From RGIG4074 sp964459165 (GTDB lineage Bacteria; Bacillota; Clostridia; Christensenellales; Borkfalkiaceae), in assembly GCA_964459165.1 (NCBI GenBank), contig CAYWKM010000022.1, positions 1 through 27,066 of the forward strand: 27,066 bases of DNA, read 5' to 3'. Position 1 is the stretch's first letter, and the number at the start of each line of letters is the position of its first letter. Both the position numbers and the translations under genes were made by a program. Shown here piece after piece: positions 1 through 7,623 of this stretch. Under the pieces are notes generated by a model, which was given only the letters and a program-made list of their open reading frames with translations, was not told where the DNA came from and searched no databases.

Positions 1-3
1 CAA

Positions 4-112
4 TCCTGCCCTTTTTCGGCGACGAGTCGCGTCGGCGGAGCGTTCACTTTTTTGCCGATCTTGCCCTTTTCGGCGGCGGGTCATGTCGGCGGAACGTTCA
101 CTTTTTTGCCGA
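4..112. repeat. Imperfect tandem duplication of a ~55-bp unit
   Basis: Two adjacent copies (4-58 and 59-112) share most positions, including the shared end CGTTCACTTTTTTGCCGA. They differ by a few substitutions and one missing T. A third copy seems to begin at 113 but decays after a few bases. No reading frame here looks like a real gene. The rest of 113-361 holds only the terminator at 220-252 and hairpins near the leuB stop codon. The array may continue beyond the left edge. Confidence 0.75.
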
Positions 113-219
113 TTCTGCCTTCGCGCAACGTTTGATTTCCCGAAATTCAAAAAAATACGCGCTAAACGCAGATTCTTCCGCTTCGGTTTCTTCTGTCCGG
201 AAGGGAAAAGGGCGATGCA

Positions 220-252
220 AAAACCCGTTTCGAGCGCATCGGAACGGGTTTT
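220..252 (-). terminator. Rho-independent terminator of the leuCDB operon
   Basis: There is a perfect 10-bp inverted repeat, AAAACCCGTT (220-229) and AACGGGTTTT (243-252), with a 13-nt loop. It reads as a terminator on the minus strand about 110 nt past the leuB stop. Because both flanks are A/T-rich it could also act on the plus strand. A smaller GC-rich hairpin touches the leuB stop at about 338-361 but lacks a U tract. Confidence 0.7.
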
Positions 253-361
253 CGGGAAAAAGCCGAATTCGTTTTCCGTTTTCTTCGGCAGCCGTTCAAA
301 ATCCTCGGAGGAAGCGTCGGCCGCCGCGTTTTTTTGCGGCGACGGGGATTCGGACCCTCCG

Positions 362-1450
362 TCAGCGAATATTCTCCGCGATGAGCTTCCGCATACGGCT
401 TCCGGATACCCGCGTCATGCCTTCGCTCATCATATCGGCGGTGCGGTAGCCCCGATCGAGAACGTCTTCCACGGCTTTTTCGATCGCTTCGGCCTCCCGA
501 ATCAGCCCGAAGGAATCGCGCAGCATCATGGCGGCGGCGAGCACGGTGGCGATCGGATTCGCCAAATCTTTTCCCGCTATGTCGGGCGCGGAGCCGTGAA
601 TGGGTTCGTACAGACCGCGCTTCGTGTCGCCGAGCGAGGAGGACGCGAGCAGGCCGATAGAGCCCGTGATCATGGCGGCTTCGTCGGAGAGAATGTCGCC
701 GAACAGGTTGCTCGTCACGATCACGTCGAATTGCGAGGGATCCTTTACGAGCTGCTGAGCCGCGTTATCTACGAGCATATCCTCGACGGTTACGTCGGGA
801 TACTCCTTTGCCGTCTCGTGAACGGTTTTTCTCCACAGCCGCGAGGAATCGAGCACGTTGGCCTTATCGATCGAGGTCACCTTCCCCCTTCTTCCTCTCG
901 CCGTTTCGCAGGCGATTTTCGCGATGCGTCGGATCTCCTTCACGGAATATTGTTCCTTATCCCACGCGTAATCGCCAAATTCGGGGTCGAAACCGCCCCC
1001 TCTTTCGCCGAAATAGATTCCGCCCGTAAGTTCTCTCACGATGACGAGATCGATCCCCTTGGCGGAAATATCCGCCCGTAAAGGGGAGGCGTGCGAAAGA
1101 GCTTTCAAGAGCCTCGCGGGGCGGATGTTCGAGTAGAGCCCCATGGCCTTGCGAATGCCCAAAAGACCCGATTCCGGTCTCTTGTCGGCGGGGAGGGAGG
1201 CGACGAAGGGATCGTCGACCGCTCCGCCCACCGCGCCGAGCAGGACGGAGTCGGACGCCAAGCACTTTTCCACCGTCTCCTTCGGGAGGGGGTCGCCCGT
1301 CGCCCTGACGGCGCAAAGCCCCATCGGACAATGCTCAAATTCAAATTCGTGACCGTAGCGTTCGGCAACCCTTTGCAGAACCTCCACGGCGGCGTCGGTG
1401 ATTTCCGGTCCGATCCCGTCGCCGGCTAAAACGACAATATGTTTTTTCAT
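362..1450 (-). CDS. leuB: 3-isopropylmalate dehydrogenase
   Basis: This cytoplasmic enzyme oxidises and decarboxylates 3-isopropylmalate to 2-oxoisocaproate with NAD+, the third step of leucine synthesis. The 362-aa protein is full length for the family. Visible motifs are GDGIGPEI at residues 10-17, RPESGLLGIRK at 91-101, the LeuB-type VRELTGGIYFG at 138-148, DKANVL at 195-200, the metal-binding stretch SNLFGDILSDE at 247-257, and the cofactor-site segment EPIHGSAPDIAG at 282-293. The VRELTGGIYFG segment separates it from isocitrate dehydrogenase relatives. The ATG has a GGAG ribosome site about 8 nt upstream. It lies 22 nt after leuD and is the last gene of the leftward leuC-leuD-leuB operon. 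leuA is not adjacent. Confidence 0.97.
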   Translation of the reverse strand: MKKHIVVLAGDGIGPEITDAAVEVLQRVAERYGHEFEFEHCPMGLCAVRATGDPLPKETVEKCLASDSVLLGAVGGAVDDPFVASLPADKRPESGLLGIRKAMGLYSNIRPARLLKALSHASPLRADISAKGIDLVIVRELTGGIYFGERGGGFDPEFGDYAWDKEQYSVKEIRRIAKIACETARGRRGKVTSIDKANVLDSSRLWRKTVHETAKEYPDVTVEDMLVDNAAQQLVKDPSQFDVIVTSNLFGDILSDEAAMITGSIGLLASSSLGDTKRGLYEPIHGSAPDIAGKDLANPIATVLAAAMMLRDSFGLIREAEAIEKAVEDVLDRGYRTADMMSEGMTRVSGSRMRKLIAENIR

Positions 1451-1472
1451 CCATCGATCTCCTTTTTTACGG

Positions 1473-1967
1473 TTATTTGTTTAACGTCTTTTGAAGATGC
1501 TTCATCAGTCCGCCGTCGTCGATGATTTCCTGAATGAAAGGGGGGAAGGGCTCCGCAGTGAACTGCCGCCCCGTGGTTTCGTTCGTGATGAGTCCCGAAG
1601 AGAGGTCGCAGGAGACGACGTCGCCCTTTTGAATGGCTTTTACGGCTTCCGGACACTCGAGAATGGGGAGCCCGATATTGATCGCGTTGCGATAGAAAAT
1701 TCTCGCAAAGGAATTGGCGATAACGAGGCTCACGCCGCTCGCCTTGATCGCGATGGGCGCGTGCTCGCGGGAGGAGCCGCAGCCGAAGTTGTCCTCCGCC
1801 ACGATGATATCGCCCTTCTTTACGTTTTTGACGAAGTCGGGGTCGAGGTCTTCCATGCAGTGGGAAGCGAGCTCCTCTTCCGACGAAGTGTTTAAATATC
1901 TTGCCGGAATAATCACGTCGGTGTCGACGTCGCTTTGATATTTGAATACGTTGCCTTTTACGTTCAT
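1473..1967 (-). CDS. leuD: 3-isopropylmalate dehydratase small subunit
   Basis: This is the small (swivel-domain) subunit of isopropylmalate isomerase, which works with LeuC to convert 2-isopropylmalate to 3-isopropylmalate. The 164-aa length fits the short LeuD2 class found in archaea and many Clostridia rather than the ~200-aa proteobacterial form. Family features include the N-terminal DVDTDVIIPARYL, the substrate-recognition region NFGCGSSREHAP at about residues 60-71, and IANSFARIFYRNAINIGLP further on. The start ATG is 12 nt past the leuC stop, and its AGGAGGT ribosome site overlaps that stop. Translation is therefore probably coupled to leuC. leuB follows after 22 nt. Confidence 0.96.
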   Translation of the reverse strand: MNVKGNVFKYQSDVDTDVIIPARYLNTSSEEELASHCMEDLDPDFVKNVKKGDIIVAEDNFGCGSSREHAPIAIKASGVSLVIANSFARIFYRNAINIGLPILECPEAVKAIQKGDVVSCDLSSGLITNETTGRQFTAEPFPPFIQEIIDDGGLMKHLQKTLNK

Positions 1968-1979
1968 GACAATACCTCC

Positions 1980-3239
1980 TTAAAGGGAATCGGGCGTCGC
2001 AATTTTGCCCGCTACGGCGGAAGCCGCCGCCACGTAAGGGGAAGCGAGGTAAACTTCGCTTGAAATATGCCCCATTCTGCCTACGAAGTTGCGGTTCGTC
2101 GTGGAGACGCATCTCTCGTTTTCGGCGAGGACGCCCATATGGCCGCCGAGGCAGGGACCGCAGGTGGGGGTCGAAACGATCGCGCCCGCGTTGATGAAGA
2201 TATCGACGAGTCCCTCGTGAACCGCCTGCAAATAAACGGCGTTAGTCGCGGGGATCACGATGCAGCGCACGCCCTTTCTCACATGGCGATCCTTTAAGAC
2301 GGAAGCCGCCTGGCGAAGATCGGAAATACGCCCGTTGGTGCAGGAGCCGATAACGACCTGATCGATTTGAATCTCTCCCCATTCCTCGCTCGTTCTCGTG
2401 TTTTCGGGCAGGTGGGGGAAGGCGACGGTGGGCTTCAAAGAGGAGAGGTCGACTTCTATCGTGCTCTCGTATTCCGCGTCTTCGTCCGCCGCGAAGACGA
2501 CGGGCTTGCGCTTGAATCTTCCCGACAAATAGTTTAAGGTCGCGTCGTCTACGGGGAAAATGCCGTTCTTCGCGCCCGCTTCGATCGCCATGTTGCAGAT
2601 GGAAAAGCGATCGTCGACGGAGAGGTAGCGCACGCCGTCGCCGGCGAACTCCATGGATTTGTAGAGCGCGCCGTCCACGCCGATTCTTCCGATGATATGG
2701 AGTATGACGTCCTTGCCGACGATATATTTTGCCGGTTGATTTTTTAATACGATTTTGATCGCCGCAGGGACTTTGAACCAGCACGTCTGCGTCATCATTC
2801 CCGCCGCCAAGTCGGTGGAGCCCACGCCGGTGGAGAACGCGCCGAGCGCGCCGTACGTGCAGGTGTGGCTGTCCGCGCCGATCACGCAGTCGCCCGCGCC
2901 GACGAGTCCCTGCTCGGGCAAAAGGGCGTGTTCGACGCCCATTTCTCCCACGTCGTAGAAGCGTTCGATTTTTTGCGAGCGGGCGAATTCCCGCGTTATC
3001 CTGCATTGCTGCGCGGCTTTGACGTCCTTATTGGGGGCGAAATGATCCATGACCAACGCGATCTTGTCGCGGCAGGCTACGCGAGGGACGCCCGCTTTCT
3101 CGAACTCCTTGATCGCTACGGGAGCGGTGATATCGTTCGCGAGCGCCAGATCGATTTTGGCGTTGATCAGCTGCCCCGCCTTGACGGAGGGCAGTCCCGC
3201 GTGGAAGGCGAGGATCTTTTGCGACATTGTCATTCCCAT
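1980..3239 (-). CDS. leuC: 3-isopropylmalate dehydratase large subunit
   Basis: This is the catalytic [4Fe-4S] aconitase-fold subunit of isopropylmalate isomerase in leucine synthesis. From the chosen start it is 419 aa, matching the ~420-aa LeuC2 class. Visible features are GADSHTCTYGALGAFSTGVGS, VIGSCTNGRISDLR with one cluster cysteine, and PTCGPCLGG with the other two. The frame stays open 21 codons upstream, but the ATG ending at 3239 was chosen. It has AAGGAG 8 nt upstream, and the upstream residues cover the promoter. Two more in-frame ATGs (M3, M5) follow at once. It is first in the operon with leuD and leuB, and faces a divergent LysR gene. The leader is only about 27 nt, with no T-box, so control is probably by the LysR protein. 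Confidence 0.96.
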   Translation of the reverse strand: MGMTMSQKILAFHAGLPSVKAGQLINAKIDLALANDITAPVAIKEFEKAGVPRVACRDKIALVMDHFAPNKDVKAAQQCRITREFARSQKIERFYDVGEMGVEHALLPEQGLVGAGDCVIGADSHTCTYGALGAFSTGVGSTDLAAGMMTQTCWFKVPAAIKIVLKNQPAKYIVGKDVILHIIGRIGVDGALYKSMEFAGDGVRYLSVDDRFSICNMAIEAGAKNGIFPVDDATLNYLSGRFKRKPVVFAADEDAEYESTIEVDLSSLKPTVAFPHLPENTRTSEEWGEIQIDQVVIGSCTNGRISDLRQAASVLKDRHVRKGVRCIVIPATNAVYLQAVHEGLVDIFINAGAIVSTPTCGPCLGGHMGVLAENERCVSTTNRNFVGRMGHISSEVYLASPYVAAASAVAGKIATPDSL

Positions 3240-3264
3240 GATTCGTTCTCCTTTAACTTTTGAT

Positions 3265-3294
3265 TTGACATTAGGATAGCATATGTGATACACT
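3265..3294 (+). promoter_or_regulatory. Predicted promoter of the divergent LysR gene
   Basis: On the plus strand a perfect TTGACA (3265-3270) is followed after 18 nt by TACACT (3289-3294) with an extended TGA before it. The predicted start is near 3301. The -35 box of each promoter lies at the start site of the other, so the two cannot easily be occupied together. Confidence 0.55.
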
Positions 3295-3302
3295 CTTGTC
3301 AA
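3273..3302 (-). promoter_or_regulatory. Predicted promoter of leuCDB
   Basis: On the minus strand TTGACA (3297-3302) is followed after 18 nt by TATCCT (3273-3278). A TGC just before the -10 box forms an extended -10. The predicted transcript starts near 3266. It overlaps almost completely with the opposing lysR promoter. Confidence 0.65.
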
Positions 3303-3304
3303 TC

Positions 3305-3319
3305 ATTCGTAAAATGAAT
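3305..3319. promoter_or_regulatory. Candidate LysR-type operator
   Basis: ATTC-N7-GAAT contains the T-N11-A signature of LysR-family sites (T3306, A3318). It lies just upstream of the leuC -35 box, where a LysR activator would be expected, and just downstream of the predicted lysR start, where binding would repress lysR. The position and symmetry are read directly; the regulator-site link is inferred. Confidence 0.5.
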
Positions 3320-3351
3320 AATTCGGATAGGAGTAATCGAAAAAATCAATC

Positions 3352-4179
3352 ATGAATACGGAGAATCTACGCACGTTTCTGCTTTTATGCAAGGTAAAAA
3401 ATTTTACGCAGACGGCGGCGCAGCTGTTCGTCGCGCAGTCGACGGTCACCAACCGCATCTGCGAATTGGAGCGGGAGATCGGCGCGCCGCTCTTCGTGCG
3501 GAACAAGAGGAACGCGTCGCTGACGGAAGCGGGGAGGAGGTTCTTCGAGTACGCGCGGCGCATCGCGGAGCTCGAAGACGCTTGCAAGAAGGCGGTGGCG
3601 GACGGCAAGGGAAAAAGGAGGCTTCGAGTGGGCGCGACGAACGCCATATACGAGAGCGCGATAAAAGAAAAGCTTTTATCCCGCCTCGCCGCAGGAGAGG
3701 AGTATCAGATCGTTCTGGGACATTCCGCGGATCTGTTGCGGATGCTGGGCGACGGCGTGCTCGACGCCGCGTACGTCTATCAGCCGTGGAGGAAGTCCGG
3801 CTACGACTGCTCTCCCTTTTTTCGCGACGAGCTCGTCCTCCTGATCCGTTCGGACAAAAACGAGTACCCGTCGGGAATCAGGCGCAGTCGGCTCGCCGAA
3901 ATTCCCTGCGCCATGTGCAATTTCGCCCTGCAAGACGTCGGGGCTTATTTGAGGGAATTGTTTCCCGCAGGGCGATCCTTTTCGCTGGAAATCGACAATT
4001 CGAGCAAGGTCGTCGATTATCTTACGGCGGGGCTCGGTTACAGCTTTCTTCCGCGCGGGCTGGTAAGGGATCGGCTGGAAAGGGGAGAGCTTTCCGAGGT
4101 AAAGCCGCTCGATTTCAGCCCGCTCGTCATCGACAGCTACCGCGTTTGCCGAAAGGGGGAGGAGGAGCTCTTTTTCTGA
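3352..4179 (+). CDS. LysR family transcriptional regulator, likely of the leu operon
   Basis: This is a 275-aa DNA-binding regulator. Residues 3-62 form the winged helix-turn-helix (NFTQTAAQLFVAQSTVTNRI, then ELEREIGAPLFVR and SLTEAGRRF). Residues 65-85 form the linker helix, and about 90-275 form the periplasmic-binding-protein-like effector domain starting LRVGATNAIYESA. It is slightly shorter than typical LysR proteins (290-310 aa). The purine-rich AGGAG at 3328-3332 is 18 nt from the ATG, so ribosome binding looks weak, but no better start is in frame. It is divergent from leuC and shares a regulatory region with it, which suggests control of leuCDB by a pathway intermediate such as 2-isopropylmalate. 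The ligand is not visible in the sequence. Confidence 0.9.
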   Translation: MNTENLRTFLLLCKVKNFTQTAAQLFVAQSTVTNRICELEREIGAPLFVRNKRNASLTEAGRRFFEYARRIAELEDACKKAVADGKGKRRLRVGATNAIYESAIKEKLLSRLAAGEEYQIVLGHSADLLRMLGDGVLDAAYVYQPWRKSGYDCSPFFRDELVLLIRSDKNEYPSGIRRSRLAEIPCAMCNFALQDVGAYLRELFPAGRSFSLEIDNSSKVVDYLTAGLGYSFLPRGLVRDRLERGELSEVKPLDFSPLVIDSYRVCRKGEEELFF

Positions 4180-4294
4180 CGCGGCGATTTTGAAGGGAAC
4201 GGCTCGCGGTTCGTTTGCTTTGTTCTCCTCGCCGGGCAAACAGGAAAAGACGCGGATTTTTCACTGAACTTTCATCTCGTTTTAAAAAATCTTC

Positions 4295-4323
4295 TTGATC
4301 TGTGAAAAGAACGGGGATATAAT
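4295..4323 (+). promoter_or_regulatory. Predicted promoter of the ABC exporter operon
   Basis: TTGATC (4295-4300), a 17-nt spacer and a perfect TATAAT (4318-4323) lie about 70 nt before the ATPase start codon. The match is strong, which suggests basal expression. No two-component genes or obvious operator accompany it. Confidence 0.7.
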
Positions 4324-4393
4324 GGAAAAGAATATATGCCTGCAGGGAGATTCGCGAGCAGGGGAAAGACTATTGCGGTCGAGGAGGGGGAGG

Positions 4394-5095
4394 ATGAGTT
4401 ATTTATCTTTATCCGGCGTATGTAAAAGATATGCGACGGGCGCGATTGCGGTCGACGCGCTGAAGGACGTTTCCTTTGAATTGGAAGACGGAGAATTCGC
4501 CGTCGTCTTGGGGAGCTCCGGCGCGGGGAAAACGACGCTCCTGAACCTCCTCGGCGGCATGGACGGCGCGACGAGCGGAAGAATTGTTTTAGACGGAAAG
4601 GACGTGACGCGGCTGAATAAGCGCAGGCTTACCGAATATCGCCGCAACGACGTCGGATTCGTCTTTCAGTTTTACAATCTCATGCCCAATCTGACCGCGC
4701 TGGAAAACGTGGAGCTCGCCGTCGAAATTTGCAAAAACCATTTGGACCCCGCCGAGACGCTCCGCGAGGTGGGGCTTTCCGATCGTATGAAAAATTTCCC
4801 CGCGCAGCTCTCGGGAGGAGAACAGCAAAGAGTTTCCATCGCTCGCGCGATCGCCAAAAATCCTAAGCTTCTTTTATGCGACGAACCGACGGGCGCGCTC
4901 GATTACGCCACGGGCAAAAAGATATTAAAGCTGTTATACGACGTTTCCAAACAGAGAAAGAGACTTGTCGTCGTCGTCACGCACAATTCCGCGCTCAAGG
5001 ATATGGCGGATAAGGTCGTTTATATCAAGAGCGGACAGATTGAAAGATTGGTCGTCAACGAGCATCCCACGCCGATAGAGGAGATCGAGTGGTAA
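4394..5095 (+). CDS. ABC transporter ATP-binding protein, MacB/LolD type
   Basis: This 233-aa cytoplasmic ATPase powers the permease encoded next. All ABC signatures are intact: Walker A GSSGAGKT at 40-47, the Q-loop glutamine at 92 (VFQFYNLMPNLTALENV), signature LSGGEQQR at 139-146, Walker B with catalytic glutamate LLLCDEPTGALD at 159-170, and the H-loop histidine at 197. The NLMPNLTALENVELA segment is typical of the MacB/LolD/FtsE group. The ATG at 4394 was chosen because a GGAGG-rich site precedes it and the family N-terminus starts there. The frame runs 33 codons further up through the promoter. Its TAA overlaps the permease ATG by one base. Substrate unknown. Confidence 0.93.
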   Translation: MSYLSLSGVCKRYATGAIAVDALKDVSFELEDGEFAVVLGSSGAGKTTLLNLLGGMDGATSGRIVLDGKDVTRLNKRRLTEYRRNDVGFVFQFYNLMPNLTALENVELAVEICKNHLDPAETLREVGLSDRMKNFPAQLSGGEQQRVSIARAIAKNPKLLLCDEPTGALDYATGKKILKLLYDVSKQRKRLVVVVTHNSALKDMADKVVYIKSGQIERLVVNEHPTPIEEIEW

Positions 5096-7053
5096 TGAAA
5101 ACATACTTAAAAACGCTCGCGCGCATGTTTGAAAAGCACGTCGCGCGGCTGCTCTCTCTTATCTTTATGGTTCTCATAGCGGTCGGATTTATTTCGGGCG
5201 TCGGTTCCGCCACGGATAAAATCAATGATTCCATGTCCGATTACTATAAGGCGCGGAACGTGAGCGATTTCATCGTCAAGAGCACGTCGGACGACGGCTT
5301 TTCCGAGGAGGATATTCAAGCGGTCGAGGAGCTGTTCGAGGGAGCTTCTATCGACGCGGGGACGTCGATCGATTTGCAGTCCGAGACGGAAGAAAAGCGG
5401 TCTCTTCGGCTGTACTTTATGGATTTTGAGCATTGGACGGTGAATCTTCCCGATCTCGCGGAGGGAGAGGAAGCGTCGTCCGCCGCGCAGATTTACGTCG
5501 AGCAAAAGGATAACGTAATCAAGGGGTATGAAATCGGCGAGGAAATCGAGCTGGATTTTAAAGATATCCTCGTTCGCCTGAGCGAGCAGAACGATACCGA
5601 GCTCAGTCAACAGACGTTAGCCATGCTCGACAGGTTAGAGCCGACGACGGTCTCCGTCTGCGGTATCGTGCAGAGCCCGCTGACCTTCTCGCTCGACGGC
5701 GAACCGAGCTATAACAATCCCGCAGATACGCCCGTGCCCGACGGCTCTTCCGCGACGAAGGATATGGACGTTTTAGAAAATGTTTTGTATCTTTCCAAGG
5801 AAGTGATTCCCACCTATCGGGACGCGATCGCCCTCATTCCCGACGAGAGGAACGAGCCGTTTATTAAGACGGGCGATCTCTATGTGGCGATAGCCGATCG
5901 CGAGCTGTTCGGCGCGTTTTCTTCCGATTATAAAAATTATATCGACGGACAGAAGGAAAGAATAGCGGAAATTCTTCCCGACGCCGAGGTGATCACGCTG
6001 TACGAAAATTACAGCTTCTACTCCCTCCGTTCGTACGGAGAAAAGGTCGCGGGAATCGGGTGGATCCTCATGGCGGCGTTCCTTTTCGTCACCGCTCTCG
6101 TGGCGCTCTCCACGATGACGAGGCTTCTCGAAGAGGAACGTTCGCAGATCGCCTGTTTGAGAACGCTCGGATATTCCGCCGTCGGCGTGATATCGAAATA
6201 CCTGCTCTTCGCCCTGATCGCCACGGGGATCGGGGGAGCGGGGGCTTACTTCGTCGGGATAGGCGTCGCGCGGCTCTTGTACTCCGTCTTTAATTACAGC
6301 TTCGTCATGCCTCCCATATCGTCGCATATCGCGATGGGGGTCTACGTCGTCACGCTGTCGGTGATCGTCGCCGCCACGCTCGTCGCCACGGCGATCGCGG
6401 GGGCGTCGATGGTCAACGATCGACCCGCGAATCTGCTTCGTCCCAAACCTCCGCGCTCGGGGAAAAAGGTGATTTTAGAGAGAATCCCTTTTTTCTGGAA
6501 CCGACTGTCCTTTAAATATAAATCGACGGTGCGCAACGTTTTAAGATATAAAAGCCGATTTTTTATGACGGTCGTCGCCGTGGCGTTTTCGACCGCCCTC
6601 GTCTTAACGGGGCTCGCCGTTCTCGATCTGTGCCTCTTTCACGATTTCGGGTCGAAAGCGATCGTCGGCGTCTCTGTCGTCATCGTCGCCTTTGCGGGGC
6701 TGCTCACGGCGGTCGTCGTTTATACGCTCACGAATATCAACGTCAGCGAACGAAATCGCGAGATCGCCACGCTCATGGTTCTCGGTTATTACGACGGCGA
6801 GGTGACGGGCTATATCTACCGCGAAATTTACATCAATTCCGCGATCGGAATTCTTTTCGGTTACCCCGTAGCGTTGCTCCTCATGCGGATGGTCTTCGCC
6901 GTCATGGGGCTCGGCTCGATCGGGGGCGTAACATGGTTCATGTGGCTGATTGCGCCCCTCGTCGTCCTGCTCTTTACGGGACTCGTCACGCTGATTCTTC
7001 GCCGCAAGATCGTTCGGGTAGATATGAACGAGTCGTTAAAGGCGATCGAATGA
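5095..7053 (+). CDS. ABC transporter permease with two FtsX domains
   Basis: This 652-aa integral membrane partner of the preceding ATPase has one membrane segment at about 18-38. A long extracytoplasmic MacB-like domain follows (about 40-315). The first FtsX core has helices near 320-340, 368-393 and 415-437, with the cytoplasmic EEERSQIACLRTLGYS loop. A second FtsX core has helices near 488-512, 522-545, 580-602 and 614-635, with the matching SERNREIATLMVLGYY loop. Such fused permeases act in mechanotransmission or export (antimicrobial-peptide resistance, lipoprotein or peptide export) rather than classic uptake. The start shares its A with the ATPase stop (TAATG). An in-frame GTG at 5089 is an alternative. 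The substrate cannot be read from sequence. Confidence 0.9.
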   Translation: MKTYLKTLARMFEKHVARLLSLIFMVLIAVGFISGVGSATDKINDSMSDYYKARNVSDFIVKSTSDDGFSEEDIQAVEELFEGASIDAGTSIDLQSETEEKRSLRLYFMDFEHWTVNLPDLAEGEEASSAAQIYVEQKDNVIKGYEIGEEIELDFKDILVRLSEQNDTELSQQTLAMLDRLEPTTVSVCGIVQSPLTFSLDGEPSYNNPADTPVPDGSSATKDMDVLENVLYLSKEVIPTYRDAIALIPDERNEPFIKTGDLYVAIADRELFGAFSSDYKNYIDGQKERIAEILPDAEVITLYENYSFYSLRSYGEKVAGIGWILMAAFLFVTALVALSTMTRLLEEERSQIACLRTLGYSAVGVISKYLLFALIATGIGGAGAYFVGIGVARLLYSVFNYSFVMPPISSHIAMGVYVVTLSVIVAATLVATAIAGASMVNDRPANLLRPKPPRSGKKVILERIPFFWNRLSFKYKSTVRNVLRYKSRFFMTVVAVAFSTALVLTGLAVLDLCLFHDFGSKAIVGVSVVIVAFAGLLTAVVVYTLTNINVSERNREIATLMVLGYYDGEVTGYIYREIYINSAIGILFGYPVALLLMRMVFAVMGLGSIGGVTWFMWLIAPLVVLLFTGLVTLILRRKIVRVDMNESLKAIE

Positions 7054-7474
7054 TTTCCGAGCTCTTTTCATAAAACGGATATCGATTGAAAAAACGGAAG
7101 AAAGGGTCGGGATTCCCTTTCCCGTTCGACGAGATCGCCGCGCGCGACGTCGAAGACTTCGGTCAAGCGGCGCAACGCGCAAAGATCCGACGTTCCTCGT
7201 TCCTTCTTCCTTTTCGTCGTTTCGTAATTTTAGAGAGGAGCCTCGCCCCTTCGTTTGGCTTTCCCGCCGTTTTGACAGGGGGAGGAAAATACAAGCGGTC
7301 GGCGTCGTTTCGTTAAAAGACGGGATTTTTGTCATTTAAGTCGGTTTCATGAGAGTTTTCGACGTAAAATCAATAAAATTATAAAGAAAGCTCGAATCGG
7401 GGCGAATGGGCGGGAATTCATGATTTTTTACGCGCGGACAAGGAATTTTTATCGGGTTTCGCACGGTTTAATGG
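7054..7474. other. Non-coding spacer after the ABC exporter
   Basis: I see no convincing gene here. An imperfect hairpin at 7093-7126 (AAAGGG pairing with CCCTTT, plus an outer AACGG/CCGTT) could end exporter transcription but has no U tract. Short open frames on both strands lack ribosome sites and family resemblance. The region becomes A/T-rich from about 7340 towards the LRR gene promoter. Confidence 0.5.
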
Positions 7475-7503
7475 TTGACGGGGGAAAATGAATATGATAA
7501 AAT
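7475..7503 (+). promoter_or_regulatory. Predicted promoter of the zinc-ribbon LRR gene
   Basis: TTGACG (7475-7480), 17 nt, then TAAAAT (7498-7503). The predicted start near 7510 leaves a leader of about 114 nt before the ATG at 7624. Confidence 0.65.
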
Positions 7504-7508
7504 AACGC

Positions 7509-7532
7509 TATACAAAAGAATGGTATTGTATA
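7509..7532. promoter_or_regulatory. Inverted repeat at the transcription start, possible operator
   Basis: TATACAA (7509-7515) and TTGTATA (7526-7532) form a perfect 7-bp inverted repeat with a 10-nt spacer, sitting on the predicted start site of the LRR gene. The position fits a repressor operator or a 5' mRNA-stabilising hairpin. No regulator gene is adjacent. Confidence 0.4.
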
Positions 7533-7623
7533 AAACATTCGAATCATTGTTTTCGCATCAAGCAACTTTTTATACGGTATCCGGATTTACGACGGCAATA
7601 TTTTATGTTGAAGGAGGTATTTT

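Noticed and set aside
345..357. tRNA T-arm-like sequence (GGGTCCGAATCCC on the minus strand) just after leuB
   Set aside because: No matching D arm, anticodon arm or acceptor stem exists, and a tRNA would have to overlap the leuB coding end. It is better explained as a hairpin at the stop codon.
83..1081. Long plus-strand open frame (332 codons) opposite leuB
   Set aside because: It is antisense to a clear leuB, has no ribosome site, and the translation is Arg/Gly-rich with no family pattern. It is a shadow of GC-rich codons.
3233..3271. 13-codon leader reading frame before leuC (possible attenuation peptide)
   Set aside because: Its ATG (3269-3271) lies upstream of the predicted transcription start, and it contains only one leucine codon and no terminator pair.
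3387..4193. 268-codon frame overlapping the LysR gene
   Set aside because: The composition is Arg/Gly-rich with no domain. The LysR frame carries the conserved HTH and effector domain.
4213..4241. GTTTGC/GCAAAC hairpin as a lysR terminator
   Set aside because: The 6-bp stem has a 17-nt loop and no U run, too weak to list as a terminator.
7036..7335. 99-codon minus-strand frame after the ABC permease
   Set aside because: It has no ribosome site at its start and no family resemblance, and the composition matches the non-coding surroundings.
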